A stretch of DNA of 64,000 nt from CAWFKS01 sp963816435. Its GTDB lineage: Bacteria > Pseudomonadota > Alphaproteobacteria > Rhizobiales > Rhizobiaceae. Location: contig CAWFKS010000006.1 in the NCBI GenBank assembly GCA_963816435.1, forward strand, positions 62,001-126,000. Direction: 5' to 3'. The notes below the pieces were generated by a model. It saw only the letters and a list, made by a program, of their open reading frames with translations. It had not been told where the DNA came from and did no database searches. Shown here one piece after another: positions 49,072-60,056 of this stretch (the stretch's first letter is position 1; every line of letters starts with the position of its first letter). A program made the position numbers and the translations under genes.

Positions 49072-50517
49072 ATGACTTCGCAGGACCAAACCCCAGGCAC
49101 CATATCGGTCGTGCGCGGCCCAGTCGTGGAAGTGCGCTTCGATGACGGTGAACTCCCGGCCATCAACGATGCGCTTGTGGTCGACTGGGATCGCGCCGAA
49201 CAATTGGTGCTGGAAGTCCACAGCCACCTGGATTTCGAAACTGTGCGCGCCATCGCTCTGCAGCCGACGGCAGGGCTTGCGCGCGGCATGGAGGTGCGCC
49301 GCACAGGCCAACCGATCACCGTCCCCGTCGGCGACGCGGTGCTCGGACGACTGATCGACGTGACCGGCACGATGCGCGATGACGGACCGGCGCTGCCGGC
49401 CGACACGCCGCGCCGGCCGATCCACGGCAAGCCGCCCGCTCTCGCCGAAGAATCGGGAATGACCACGCTGTTCGAGACCGGCATCAAGGTCATCGACCTT
49501 GCTGGCGCCGATGGCCAACGGCGGCAAGGCGGCGATGTTCGGCGGCGCCGGCGTCGGCAAGACGGTGCTGGTGATGGAACTGATCCACGCCGTGGCCGAG
49601 AAATACCGCGGCATCTCGATCTTCGCCGGCGTCGGCGAGCGGTCGCGCGAAGGCCACGAGATGCTGACCGACATGCGCGGCTCCGGCGTGCTGGAGCGCA
49701 CTGCGCTCATCTACGGCCAGATGAACGAGCCGCCGGGCGCGCGCTGGCGCGTGCCGATGACGGCGCTGACGATCGCCGAATATTTCCGCGACCAGCAGCA
49801 CCGTAACGTGCTGCTTGCTGATGGACAACATCTTCCGCTTCGTGCAGGCGGGCAGCGAGATTTCCGGCCTGCTCGGGCGCCTGCCTTCGCGCGTCGGCTA
49901 CCAGCCGACGCTGGCGAGCGAGGTCGCCGCGCTGCAGGAACGCATCGCCTCGGTGGCGGGCGCCGCCGTCACCTCGATCCAGGCCGTCTATGTGCCGGCC
50001 GACGATTTCACCGATCCGGCGGTCACCGCTATCTCCACCCATATGGATTCCTCCATCGTGCTGTCGCGCGCGCTCGCGGCAGAAGGCTTCTATCCCGCCG
50101 TCGATCCGCTCGCCTCGACCTCGCTGCTGCTCGACCCGACCATCGTCGGCGACGACCACTACCGGCTTGCCGGAAGGGCGCGCGAGACGCTTGCCCGCTT
50201 CAAGGAGCTGCAGGACATCATCTCGCTGCTCGGCGTCGAGGAACTCGGCGCCGCCGACCGCCTGGTGGTGCGCCGCGCCCGGCGGCTGCAGCGCTTCCTC
50301 ACGCCAGCCTTTCGCCGTCACCGAATCCTTCACCGGCACGCCCGGCCGCAGCGTGAGCCGCGCCGACACGCTGGCCGGCGTCAAGGCGATCCTCGACGGG
50401 GAGGCCGACAACTGGGCCGAAAGCTCGCTCTACATGGTCGGCACGATCCAGGAGGCGCACGACAAGGAATTCCACGACGGGAAGTCCTCTGGCGGCCAGA
50501 AGGAGGCGGCGCAATGA
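49072..50517 (+). CDS. atpD: N-ATPase beta subunit (three frame breaks)
   Basis: Catalytic beta subunit of a second, N-type F1Fo ATP synthase; 480 residues after repair at the TT pair 49499-49500, the TT pair 49814-49815 and the CC pair 50304-50305. It has a beta-barrel N-terminus (ISVVRGPVVEVRFDDGELP), Walker A FGGAGVGKTVLVMELIHAVA, the catalytic-Glu segment GVGERSREGHEML, and LLMDNIFRFVQAGSEISGLL. All three breaks restore conserved beta-subunit sequence when one base is removed. It is the first gene of a tightly overlapping nine-gene operon. Confidence 0.92.
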
Positions 50518-50934
50518 GACTGAAGATCGTCACGCCGCTCGAGGTAGCCGTCGACGCAGAGATCGCCTCGCTGAAGGCCGAGGAGGAGGACGGCAGCTTC
50601 GGCGTCCTGCCGGGACATGCCGACTTCCTGACGACGCTGCCGATCTCGGTGGTGAGCTGGACCGACACGGAAGGCAAGCAGGGTCACTGCGCCGTGCGCG
50701 GCGGCGTGCTTTCGGTCGAGGGCGGCAACGCAGGTGACAGTGACGAGCCGCGAGGCCGTGCCGGGCGACGATCTCGACGAGCTCGCGCAGACGGTCCTTT
50801 CCAAGTTCCGCACCGAAATCGAGACGGAACGCAAGGAGCACGTCGATTCGACGCGGCTGCAGCTGGCCGCCATACGCCAGATCATGCAGCGACTGCGCCG
50901 GCCGGACATCGGCGGGATCGGAGGCGGCCGGTGA
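50514..50934 (+). CDS. atpC: N-ATPase epsilon subunit (one frame break)
   Basis: The epsilon subunit, about 139 residues. The N-terminal beta sandwich reads RLKIVTPLEVAVDAEIASLK and EEDGSFGVLPGHADFLTTLP. One extra A at 50727-50728 shifts the frame; repair reads SVEGGTQVTVTSREAV into a helical C-terminus (LSKFRTEIETERKEHVDS). It overlaps atpD and atpQ by four bases each. In N-ATPase operons atpC follows atpD directly, as here, unlike the housekeeping synthase where the order is atpAGDC. Confidence 0.88.
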
Positions 50935-51227
50935 GCGACGCAGCCCATCACGACCGCGAACCCGACGATCCGCTGGCCGAGGCGGCGCGACTGCGGGCAC
51001 AGCGACGGCACCGGTGGCTGGCGGAAGGCGAGCAATCGGTCGCACGGCGGCTAGCACAGATCGGGGTGCTCGGCTGGATCATCGTGTTTCCGATGCTGGT
51101 CGGGATGTTCGCCGGCCGCTGGCTGGACAGATCCCTCCACAGCGGCCTCACGTGGACGGGTGCGCTGCTGGTCGTCGGGCTGGCGCTCGGCTGCTGGTCG
51201 GGCTGGAGATGGGTGAACCGGGCATGA
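50931..51227 (+). CDS. atpQ: N-ATPase AtpQ (AtpI-like membrane protein)
   Basis: A 98-residue protein with two membrane helices (about residues 43-63 and 72-92) of the AtpI/ATPase gene 1 family: LAQIGVLGWIIVFPMLVGMF and WTGALLVVGLALGCWSGWRW. AtpI-type proteins assist c-ring assembly or ion uptake. The GTG start overlaps the atpC stop, and the stop overlaps the atpR start. Its position third in the operon matches the N-ATPase layout. Confidence 0.85.
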   Translation: MSDAAHHDREPDDPLAEAARLRAQRRHRWLAEGEQSVARRLAQIGVLGWIIVFPMLVGMFAGRWLDRSLHSGLTWTGALLVVGLALGCWSGWRWVNRA

Positions 51228-51529
51228 TTTTTCAGGCCTTCTCCGAAGCGGGACCGTGGTTCCAGCTACTCGTCGGCGCCGCGCACGTGGGCTTCGGCGC
51301 GGTGCTCGGCTTCCTTTATTTCACCGCCGTGCATGCGACGGCGCAGCGTCTGGCGCAGGGCGCCGCCAAGTGGCCGACGATCGGCCTCATCCTGGGACGA
51401 CTGGCGCTGATGGCCGGCGGCCTCGTGCTCGCCAGCCTGGAGGGCGCGATGCCGCTGATCGCCACCGCCGCCGGCGTGTTCGCGGGACGCTGGCTGGTGA
51501 TGCGCGCCAACAGGGAGCCGGCGCAATGA
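51224..51529 (+). CDS. atpR: N-ATPase AtpR subunit
   Basis: A 101-residue three-helix membrane protein, the marker subunit of N-ATPases. Helices lie near residues 10-36, 50-69 and 75-92, with an Arg in the second (IGLILGRLALMAGGLVLASL) and another in the third (GVFAGRWLVMRAN). AtpR is predicted to contact the c ring in place of some subunit functions; no direct biochemistry is known to me. It sits between atpQ and atpB with overlapping start and stop codons. Confidence 0.85.
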   Translation: MIFQAFSEAGPWFQLLVGAAHVGFGAVLGFLYFTAVHATAQRLAQGAAKWPTIGLILGRLALMAGGLVLASLEGAMPLIATAAGVFAGRWLVMRANREPAQ

Positions 51530-52209
51530 GATCGCCGCTCGAAAGCACAGTCCTGTTCCATGTCGGCCCGGCGCCGATCACCAATGTCGTGGTGATCACC
51601 TGGGGCATCATGGTGGTTCTGGCGGGCGGCAGCTTCCTGCTCAGCCGGCGGCTGACGTTGAAGCCCGGCTTCGCTCAGTCGCTGGTCGAACTCATCGTGG
51701 ATGCGATCGACGGTCAGATTCGCGACACGATGAAGACCGAGCCAGGCCCTTATCGCGCTCTCATCGGGACGATCTTCCTGTTCATCCTGACGGCCAACTG
51801 GTCGTCTCTGGTGCCGGGCGTCGAGCCTCCAACCGCACATCTCGAGACCGACACCGCACTGGCCCTCATCGTGTTTTTCTCGATCATCTGGTTCGGCGTG
51901 AAGACGGGCGGGATACGCGGATACCTCAAGAGCTTCGCCGTGCCGACGCCGATCATGATACCGCTCAACTTCGTGGAAAGCCTGACGCGCACCTTCTCGC
52001 TGCTGGTGCGCCTGTTCGGCAACATCATGAGCGGCGTGTTCGTCATCGGCATCGTGCTGTCGCTGGCCGGACTGCTGGTGCCGATCCCGTTCATGGCGCT
52101 CGACCTGCTGACCGGCGCCGTTCAGGCCTACATCTTTTCCATTCTCGCGATGGTCTTCATCGCCGGCGCGATCGAGGAGTCCGGCGACGAGCACGAAAAT
52201 TCCGGTTGA
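51526..52209 (+). CDS. atpB: N-ATPase a subunit
   Basis: The stator channel subunit a, 227 residues with about five membrane helices. The conserved helix ESLTRTFSLLVRLFGNIMSG carries the essential Arg that faces the c ring (in VRLFGN), and FMALDLLTGAVQAYIFSILA is the final helix with the conserved Gln. The C-terminus is acidic (EESGDEHENSG). It overlaps atpR by four bases and precedes atpE by 11 bases. Confidence 0.92.
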   Translation: MRSPLESTVLFHVGPAPITNVVVITWGIMVVLAGGSFLLSRRLTLKPGFAQSLVELIVDAIDGQIRDTMKTEPGPYRALIGTIFLFILTANWSSLVPGVEPPTAHLETDTALALIVFFSIIWFGVKTGGIRGYLKSFAVPTPIMIPLNFVESLTRTFSLLVRLFGNIMSGVFVIGIVLSLAGLLVPIPFMALDLLTGAVQAYIFSILAMVFIAGAIEESGDEHENSG

Positions 52210-52220
52210 AGGAGATACCC

Positions 52221-52464
52221 ATGGACTGGTTGAAATTCGCAAGCATTCTGGGCGCGGCGTTCGCCGTCGCCTTCGGCGCGCTCGGACCGGCGCTTGCCGA
52301 GGGCAGGGCGGTCGCCGGGGCCATGGACGCGATAGCGCGGCAGCCCGAAGTCGGCCAACACGATCTCGCGCACGCTGTTCGTCGGTCTGGCGATGATCGA
52401 GACGACGGCGATCTACTGCCTGGTCATCTCGCTGCTCCTGCTGTTCGCCAACCCGCTGCTTTGA
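52221..52464 (+). CDS. atpE: N-ATPase c subunit (one frame break)
   Basis: The rotor-ring c subunit, 80 residues after removing one G at 52353-52354. Helix 1 ends FGALGPALAEGRAVAG with Glu27 in the position of the first ion ligand, and helix 2 reads LFVGLAMIETTAIYCLVISL with Glu60-Thr61. The carboxylate in helix 1 plus an E-T pair in helix 2 is the sodium-binding type; proton-type c subunits usually have only one carboxylate with hydrophobic neighbours. The start has AAGGAGAT ten bases upstream. Confidence 0.9.
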
Positions 52465-52513
52465 GCATGTTCGCGCATGCCCGGCACAGGCCTTCGATAA
52501 CCGGGACCCGGCC

Positions 52514-53252
52514 ATGACGATCGACTGGTGGACGCTCGGCTTCGAGATCGTCAACGTCGCAGTGCTGATCTGGCTGCTCGGCCGCTTCTTCTGGCGGCCG
52601 GTCTCGGCGATGATCGAGGAGCGTCGAGCGAAGTCCGCCGCCATGCTCGACGACGCGGCGAAAAAGAAGGCCGAGGCGGAAGCCACGCTCGAAGACGTCC
52701 GCAAGACGCGCGCGGGGCTCGCGGCCGAGCACGAGCAGATGGTCGCCCAGGCCCGCAAGGAAGCGGAGGCAGCGCGGGCTTCGATGCTCGACGCCGCGCA
52801 CAAGGAGGCCGATGCGGTCAAGTCGTCGGCCGAGGCCGGCATCAAGGCGCGCCAGGCCGCCGAGCAGAAGGCATGGGCGGAACGGTCGTCGCGGCTCGCC
52901 ATCGAGATCGCCGGCCGGCTGGCCGGGCGGCTCGACCGACCCGCGGTGCGCGCGGCGTTTCTCGACTGGCTCGTCGCCACCATCGGCGACCTGCCGGACA
53001 AGACCCGCAAGGCGGTCACCGAAGACGGCGCGGCGCTCGAGGCGGTGTCGGCCAGCGATCTCACCGACGAGGAGAAGAAGCGCATCACGCGACGCCGTCG
53101 CCGCCGCTTTCGGGTCAGCGCCCGCAATCACCTTCAAGACCGAGCCGGCGCTGATCGCCGGGCTCGAGCTGCATGGACCGCATCTGTCGGTCGCCAACAG
53201 CTGGCGCGCCGATCTCGAACGCATAGAGGCGGAGCTTACCCGTGGCCAATGA
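52514..53252 (+). CDS. atpF: N-ATPase b subunit, long form (one frame break)
   Basis: The stator b subunit, 245 residues, longer than ordinary b (about 160). One N-terminal membrane helix (IVNVAVLIWLLGRFFW, residues 12-27) is followed by a long coiled coil rich in Ala, Lys and Glu (about residues 35-130) and a globular C-terminus ending WRADLERIEAELTRGQ. One extra base near 53087-53092 is repaired to read KKRITDAVAAAFG. No separate delta gene (atpH) is present; the C-terminal extension may replace it, as in other N-ATPases. It overlaps atpA by 11 bases. Confidence 0.85.
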
Positions 53253-54790
53253 CGCCGCTCCCGATCCGGACGCCTGGCTCGACGAGGCGCGCGAGCGCGT
53301 CGGACGAGACCGACCTCGGGCCCCAGGTCGAGCAAGTGGGCCGCGTCGAGGAAGTCGCCGACGGCATCGCCTTCGTTTCCGGCCTGCCGAACGCGAAACT
53401 CGACGAGCTGCTGCATTTCAGCGGCGGCCAGTACGGCTTCGCTCAGGTCCTCGACCGCGACCGCATCGGCTGCGTGCTGCTCGACGACATCGACGCCGTC
53501 GAAGCCGGGCACACGGTGCGCGGCACCGGCGGGGTGGTGCGCGTGCCGGTCGGTCCGGCGCTGCTTGGCCGCATCGTCGATCCGCTCGGCAGGCCACTCG
53601 ACGAGAAGGGACCGATCGAGGCGGAGGCGCAGGAGCCGATCGAAAAGCCCGCGCCGGCGATCATCGAGCGCGATCTCGTCACCCAGCCGGTGCAGACCGG
53701 CCTTGCCGTCATCGACACGCTGTTCGCGCTCGGCCGCGGTCAGCGCGAGCTGATCGTCGGCGACCGCGCCACCGGCAAGACGACGATCGCCGTCGACACC
53801 GTCATCAGCCAGAAATCGAGCGACATGATCTGCGTCTACGTCGCCGTCGGCCAGAAGACGTCGAGCGTCATGCAGGCGATCGAGGCGATGCGCGCGGGCG
53901 GGGCGCCGGAACGCACGATCTTCGTCGTCGCGGGAGCCGCGAGTGCGCCCGGCCTGCAGTGGATCGCACCGTTCGCCGGCTTCACCATGGCGGAGTATTT
54001 CCGCGACCGCGGCCAGCACGCGCTGGTGATCGTCGACGACATCACCAAGCATGCCGCCACGCATCGCGAGATCGCGCTGCTGACGCGTCAGTCGCCGGGC
54101 CGCGAGGCCTATCCGGGCGACATCTTCTACGTGCACGCCAGGCTGCTTGAGCGCGCCGCGAAGCTGTCGCAGGCGCGCGGCGGCGGTTCGCTGACGGCGC
54201 TGCCGATCGCCGAGACCGACGCCGGCAATTTGTCGGCGTATATTCCCACCAATCTCATCTCGATCACCGACGGGCAGATCGTGCTCGATGCGCGGCTGTT
54301 CAACGAAGGGCAGATGCCGGCAGTCGACGTCGGCACCAGCGTCAGCCGTGTCGGCGGCAAGACCCAGGCGCGGGCGCTGCGCGACGCGGCCGAGACGCTG
54401 CGTCTCGACTACGCGCAGTTCCTGGAGCTCGAGATGTTCACGCGCTTCGGCGGCATGCCGGACACCCGCATCCGCAAGCAGCTGACGCGCGGCGCGCGCA
54501 TTCGCGCGATCCTTTCGCAACGCCAGCACCAGCCGCTGCGGCTGGCCGACGAGGTCGCGCTCGTCCTGGCGGTGCAGAACGGCCTGCTCGACGACATGGA
54601 TGTGGAGGACGTGCCGCAGTTTCGCGCCGGTGTCGCCGACGCGCTCGACAATCATGCAGGTGCGGCGGTCGACCAGATGCGCAAGGACGGAACGCTCGAC
54701 GAAGATGGCAAGAAGGCGGTCGTAGCGGCGATGAAGACGCTCGCCGACACGGTGATCGCCGCCGCCGAGGCGAGGGCGCAGCCGCAATGA
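53242..54790 (+). CDS. atpA: N-ATPase alpha subunit (one frame break)
   Basis: The non-catalytic nucleotide-binding alpha subunit, 515 residues from the GTG at 53242. One extra G at 53302-53303 changes frame after 20 codons; the rest runs uninterrupted. Walker A is IVGDRATGKTTIAVDTVISQ, Walker B lies in HALVIVDDITKHA, and YPGDIFYVHARLLERAAKLS plus AYIPTNLISITDGQIVLD are conserved alpha-subunit segments. It overlaps atpG by four bases. Confidence 0.93.
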
Positions 54791-55663
54791 CGGAACGCCT
54801 GGCCGACATCACGGCGCGCATCGACGGCATCCGCAAGCTCGGCTCCGTCGTCAACGCCATGCGCGGCATCGCCGCCGCCCATGCGCGCCAGGCGCATTCG
54901 CAGCTCGACGCCGTCGACGCCTATTCCGAGACGATCCGCGGCGCCATGGCGCGGCTTTTGCCGCTGCTCGGGGACCGGCCGCCTGATCCGCCGAGACAGG
55001 CGCCGCGGCGCTCGCTCATCGTGTTCGTCGCCGAGCAGGGGTTCGCGGGGGCGTTTTCGGAACGCGTGCTCGATGCGATCGCGGCCGAGTGGAAGGACTG
55101 CGACCTGTTCATGATCGGCGGGCGCGGCACCTCGCTGGCGCACGAGCGTGGCATGGAGCCGCGCTGGCAGGCTGCGATGCCGGCCCATTCTTCCGCGATC
55201 CCGCGTCTCGGTGATCGAGTTGGCGACGGCCGTCTATACCGCACTCGCCGAGACCGACAACAATTTGCTCGACGTCGTATTCAGCCTTTCGGAGGCGGGC
55301 GGGGCGATCTCCATCCAGCGTCGCCGGCTGCTGCCGTTCGACGTCGAGAGCGTGCGCCGCGAGATACCCTTGGCGGAGCCGCTGGTCGACCTGCCGCCGC
55401 GCACGCTGCTGGCGCGCATGACGGGTGAATACATCCACGCCCAGCTCTGCCACGCCGCGCTGCACGCATTCGCGGCCGAGAACGAGGCGCGAATGCAGGC
55501 GATGGCGTCCACGCACAGCCAGATCGAGCGCACTCTGTCGGATCTGGAAGGCACCCGGCGCATCGTGCGCCAGGAGGAGATCACCGCCGAGATCATCGAG
55601 CTGGCGGCGGGCGAGGCGGCGAGCCGCGGGCCGAATATGGGGAAGCGGCAGCAGTCGGGATGA
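54787..55663 (+). CDS. atpG: N-ATPase gamma subunit (one frame break)
   Basis: The central rotor stalk subunit, 291 residues after removing one C from 55200-55202. The N-terminal helix DITARIDGIRKLGSVVNAMR and the C-terminal helix (QAMASTHSQIERTLSDLEGT) form the coiled-coil axle; RSLIVFVAEQGFAGAFSERV starts the Rossmann-like middle. The protein is more divergent than housekeeping gamma, as expected for N-ATPases. It is the last gene of the operon; a minus-strand membrane protein gene ends 11 bases on. Confidence 0.88.
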
Positions 55664-55673
55664 GCCGAGGCGA

Positions 55674-56139
55674 TCAGCCGGCGAGCCAGAACGCCAGGCG
55701 GGTCAGCAGGATCGCCGTCCACGGGAAGATGTAGAAGGCGTTGAGCGGCAGGATGGCCGGCATAGGCTCGACCTCGCCGGTCTCGTCGGTGGTGCGGCGA
55801 AGGAAGGACATCGCGATCCGGTCCCCAGGCAGTGGTCACGGCGATGAAGGCGGTGGCGACCATGGCTGCGTAATAAGGGCCGACCAGCCGCCGGAAGAGG
55901 GGGAAGAGCAGGCCCCCAACCGCGGCACTGCAAGCCATGGCGAGCAGCCCGGAAGCGGCCATCGCGGGTGTCACCTGCGAGAGGGCGGCGAGCGGCGCGC
56001 CCATGATCGCGTAGGTCAAAACGATCGGCAGGAATTCTCGAAGCCCGTGGCTCTTCCACGTTGCGATCTGGAAGGCCATGAAAAGAACACCGGCGGCCGC
56101 TACTGCTATGTGGAAGGGTACATCGACCGTCGTCATCAA
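55674..56139 (-). CDS. Unknown small membrane protein (one frame break)
   Basis: About 154 residues with five likely membrane helices, beginning MTTVDVPFHIAVAAAGVLFM. One extra base in the CCCC run 55824-55827 shifts the frame; repair reads FIAVTTAWDRIAMSFLRRTT and continues EPMPAILPLNAFYIFPWTAI to a stop at 55674. I do not recognise the family. It converges on the N-ATPase operon, which is not evidence of shared function. Confidence 0.6.
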
Positions 56140-56330
56140 CCCTCGCGAATTCGTTGGATGATGAGGCTGAACCCGCTGCGGCAGCGGTTCGTTCCGCAGT
56201 GCGGTGGCTGATCCGACGCCGGGGCCGGGCGGCTTCCGACCAGGAGCCGACGCTAACTGTTGTGATTTTCTCCGGGGCCCGGAGGCGCTAGCTTGCGGCT
56301 TTAAGCAAGGCGAATTCTCAGGAGGGATCA

Positions 56331-56787
56331 ATGACTATTCTGGAAACTGTCCGTCTCCGATCGCCTCAAGGAGGCAGTCAGGCAATATGCCGCCAGGAAG
56401 CGCGGCGGATTTCCCATTTCGGTGTCGGAGCTGCGGCGACGCGTCCGTTACGCGATGCCCGAGCTGGCGATCTCGGACAAGGAGCTGGACAACGTGATCG
56501 CCCGCGAGCTGATCGCCGCGGGCGGCAACGTCGCGTTCGACAGTGGCCTGAGGAAATCAGCGGCGGCGGGCGACATCATTGCCCTTCTCCCGCGACTTCG
56601 GCTGTTTGCGCGCGTTCTTACCGGCGATGTCCCGCAGGCGGACCTTCTTGTCGAACTCGCCCTGGAAAAGGCGATCTCGGCGGCGGACGAGCTTTCACCG
56701 GACGCCGATCGGCTCGACTGGCTGGAGCGCATGATTGAGGAGATCGCCGCCGACGGCGGGGCCGCATTGCTCCGGCACCAGGCCTGA
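56331..56787 (+). CDS. Unknown protein with a sigma-region-2-like C-terminus (one frame break)
   Basis: About 151 residues starting MTILETV behind a good AGGAGGG; one extra base near 56351 is repaired to read ETVVSDRLKEAVRQYAARK. The N-terminal half (FPISVSELRRRVRYAMPELA) is helical and possibly DNA-binding. Residues about 83-118, ALLPRLRLFARVLTGDVPQA followed by DLLVELALEKAISAA, resemble region 2 of ECF sigma factors (LLPRLRRFARxLTGDxxxAD). There is no region 4, so it is not a working sigma factor; a PhyR- or decoy-like role is conceivable. Confident as a gene, not as a function. Confidence 0.6.
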
Positions 56788-56850
56788 AAGGTTATCTGGA
56801 GCATCTTTGCTTGCACCGCATTCGCGGCGACTGTAGGGAGTGCGCGGCGA

Positions 56851-56927
<77 letters not shown>

Positions 56928-57006
56928 TCCGCAGCCGGGCCCTTGACCGGCTGGCGAGAAAGCCGCAAGAGCAGAAGTCTCCTTCAGGCGAAACCGGAAG
57001 ACGAAC

Positions 57007-57312
57007 ATGTCCGCACGCATCTACAGCCCCGCAAGGACCGCCATGCAGTCCGGCAAGGCCAGGACCGGCTTTTGGGTGCTCGAATTCGAGCCCGAGCAGC
57101 CGCGCTCCATCGATCCGCTCATGGGCTACACCAGCTCCGGCGACATGAAGAGCCAGGTGCGCCTGAAATTCCGGACGCGCGAAGAGGCCGTCGCCTACGC
57201 CGAGGCGAACGGCATCGCCTACCGCGTGCAGGAACCGAAGGAGTCGCACCGGCGCCAGATTTCCTACTCGGACAATTTCCGCTATGACCGAAAGGTGCCG
57301 TGGACGCATTAG
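57007..57312 (+). CDS. NADH dehydrogenase accessory subunit, NDUFS4 family
   Basis: A 101-residue homolog of mitochondrial complex I subunit NDUFS4, found in alphaproteobacteria. Family segments are ARIYSPARTAMQSGKARTGF, WVLEFEPEQPRSIDPLMGYT and FRTREEAVAYAEANGIAYRV, ending KVPWTH. It stabilises the NADH-dehydrogenase module of complex I at the cytoplasmic side. It stands alone between tRNA-Pro and tRNA-Arg, a placement common in Rhizobiales. Confidence 0.93.
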   Translation: MSARIYSPARTAMQSGKARTGFWVLEFEPEQPRSIDPLMGYTSSGDMKSQVRLKFRTREEAVAYAEANGIAYRVQEPKESHRRQISYSDNFRYDRKVPWTH

Positions 57313-57386
57313 GCGTCGAGGCCCACCGCGAGCAAAAGCGGTCGGCCGCGGCACGGCAGAAGGCAGGCGGCGCGCCTGCCCGGCAA

Positions 57387-57463
57387 GGTCCCGTAGCTCA
57401 GCCGGATAGAGCACCGGCCTTCTAAGCCGATGGTCGCAGGTTCGAGTCCTGCCGGGATCGCCA
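57387..57463 (+). tRNA. tRNA-Arg (TCT)
   Basis: A 77-base tRNA with encoded CCA. Acceptor GGTCCCG pairs with CGGGATC (one G-T wobble). The anticodon arm CCGGC-CTTCTAA-GCCGA gives TCT (Arg, AGA/AGG codons), and the T arm is CGCAGGTTCGAGTCCTGCC. Confidence 0.95.
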
Positions 57464-57504
57464 GTCTTCCTGAATATCTATCGCAATGCGTCCGAACGAA
57501 CGCC

Positions 57505-57578
57505 TGGAGGCCTAGCCTGGGGTCGAACCAGGATGTGAGGATTTGCACTCCTCCGCGTCGCCATTCCGCCACTAGGCC
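57505..57578 (-). tRNA. tRNA-Cys (GCA)
   Basis: A 74-base tRNA on the minus strand with encoded CCA (57505-57507). Acceptor GGCCTAG pairs perfectly with CTAGGCC, the anticodon arm GAGGA-GTGCAAA-TCCTC gives GCA (Cys), and the T arm is CCTGGTTCGACCCCAGG. Convergent with tRNA-Arg, 41 bases apart. Confidence 0.93.
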
Positions 57579-57719
57579 ACTCACTCACGAAAGCGTGAGC
57601 CGAGGCCGCGGTCAATCGGAATCGTCAGGTTACCTTTTGTTAGGCTTAACGCTTTGCTCCGGCGCGGCAGCGGGGGCAGGTCCGGCCGTCACCCTCCAGG
57701 CGGCAGGAAAGGAGAAGCT

Positions 57720-59252
<1,533 letters not shown>

Positions 59253-59381
59253 TCTGCGTTTCCCGGCACTTCCACGATGATCGATGCTGTTAGCACGCCG
59301 TTTCCGGGGTGCAAACAGGCCGCCGCCGAAGGCCGCGACGCTTCCAGGCGGAGGCGTCGACGGCCTCGGGATAGACGTTCC

Positions 59382-59822
59382 TCACCAGCTTCCGGTGTTT
59401 TCCATCGATGCCCAGGGTTCCTGTTTCGGCAGCGCGTCGCCCTCCTGCAGGAGCTCGATCGAAATGCCGTCAGGCGAGCGCACGAAGGCCATGCGCCCAT
59501 CGCGCGGCGGCCGGTTGATCGTGACGCCATTGTCCATCAGGCGCTGGCAGGTCTCGTAGATGTTGTCGACCTTGTAGGCGAGGTGGCCGAAATTTCGCCC
59601 GCCCGAGTATTCCTCGGGATCCCAGTTGTAGGTCAGCTCGAGTTCCGGCGCGTTCTTGGCGTCGGATGTCGCACGATCGGCGGGAGCGCGCAGGAAGATC
59701 AGCGTGTAGCGACCCTGCTCGCTGTCCATGCGGCGCGATTCCTCGAGGCCGAGCTTGTTGCAGTAGAAGTCCAGCGACTCCTCGACATTGGTCACTCTCA
59801 CCATGGTGTGCAGATAGCGCAT
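59382..59822 (-). CDS. gloA: Lactoylglutathione lyase (glyoxalase I)
   Basis: A 146-residue metalloenzyme converting the methylglyoxal-glutathione hemithioacetal to lactoylglutathione. The start MRYLHTMVRVTNVEESLDFY contains the first metal His (His5), and the other ligands are in LELTYNWDPEEY (Glu), FGHLAYKVDNIYETC (His) and ISIELLQEG (Glu). The Glx motif set is complete. The longer open frame upstream lacks family similarity. pccB lies downstream on the same strand, 129 bases away. Confidence 0.93.
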   Translation of the reverse strand: MRYLHTMVRVTNVEESLDFYCNKLGLEESRRMDSEQGRYTLIFLRAPADRATSDAKNAPELELTYNWDPEEYSGGRNFGHLAYKVDNIYETCQRLMDNGVTINRPPRDGRMAFVRSPDGISIELLQEGDALPKQEPWASMENTGSW

Positions 59823-60056
59823 GATCGCTCCTCTCGTGGATTGTGCGACCTGCATAGAACCGCACTGGTTCGCGAGCAAGCGCTGCCGGTGGGGGCGGAC
59901 ACATGGAATGCGTCCGAGATTCACTTTGCCGGAATGTGGCTTTTGTTCGTGGAAATCCCGATTTTTTATGGACGACCCTTGCTAACATACAAACGCGCGG
60001 TGTTATCCTTGCAGAAGAATCAGTAGCGTTTGTGGACCGAGGGGAAGGGCGCTCGG

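Noticed and set aside
49499..49815. Programmed +1 frameshifting in atpD at CTT-G (49499 and 49814), similar to slippery Leu codons
   Set aside because: The same +1 pattern appears in some 22 unrelated genes at many different codons, and one-base overcall in short runs explains nearly all of it. Error is the simpler reading.
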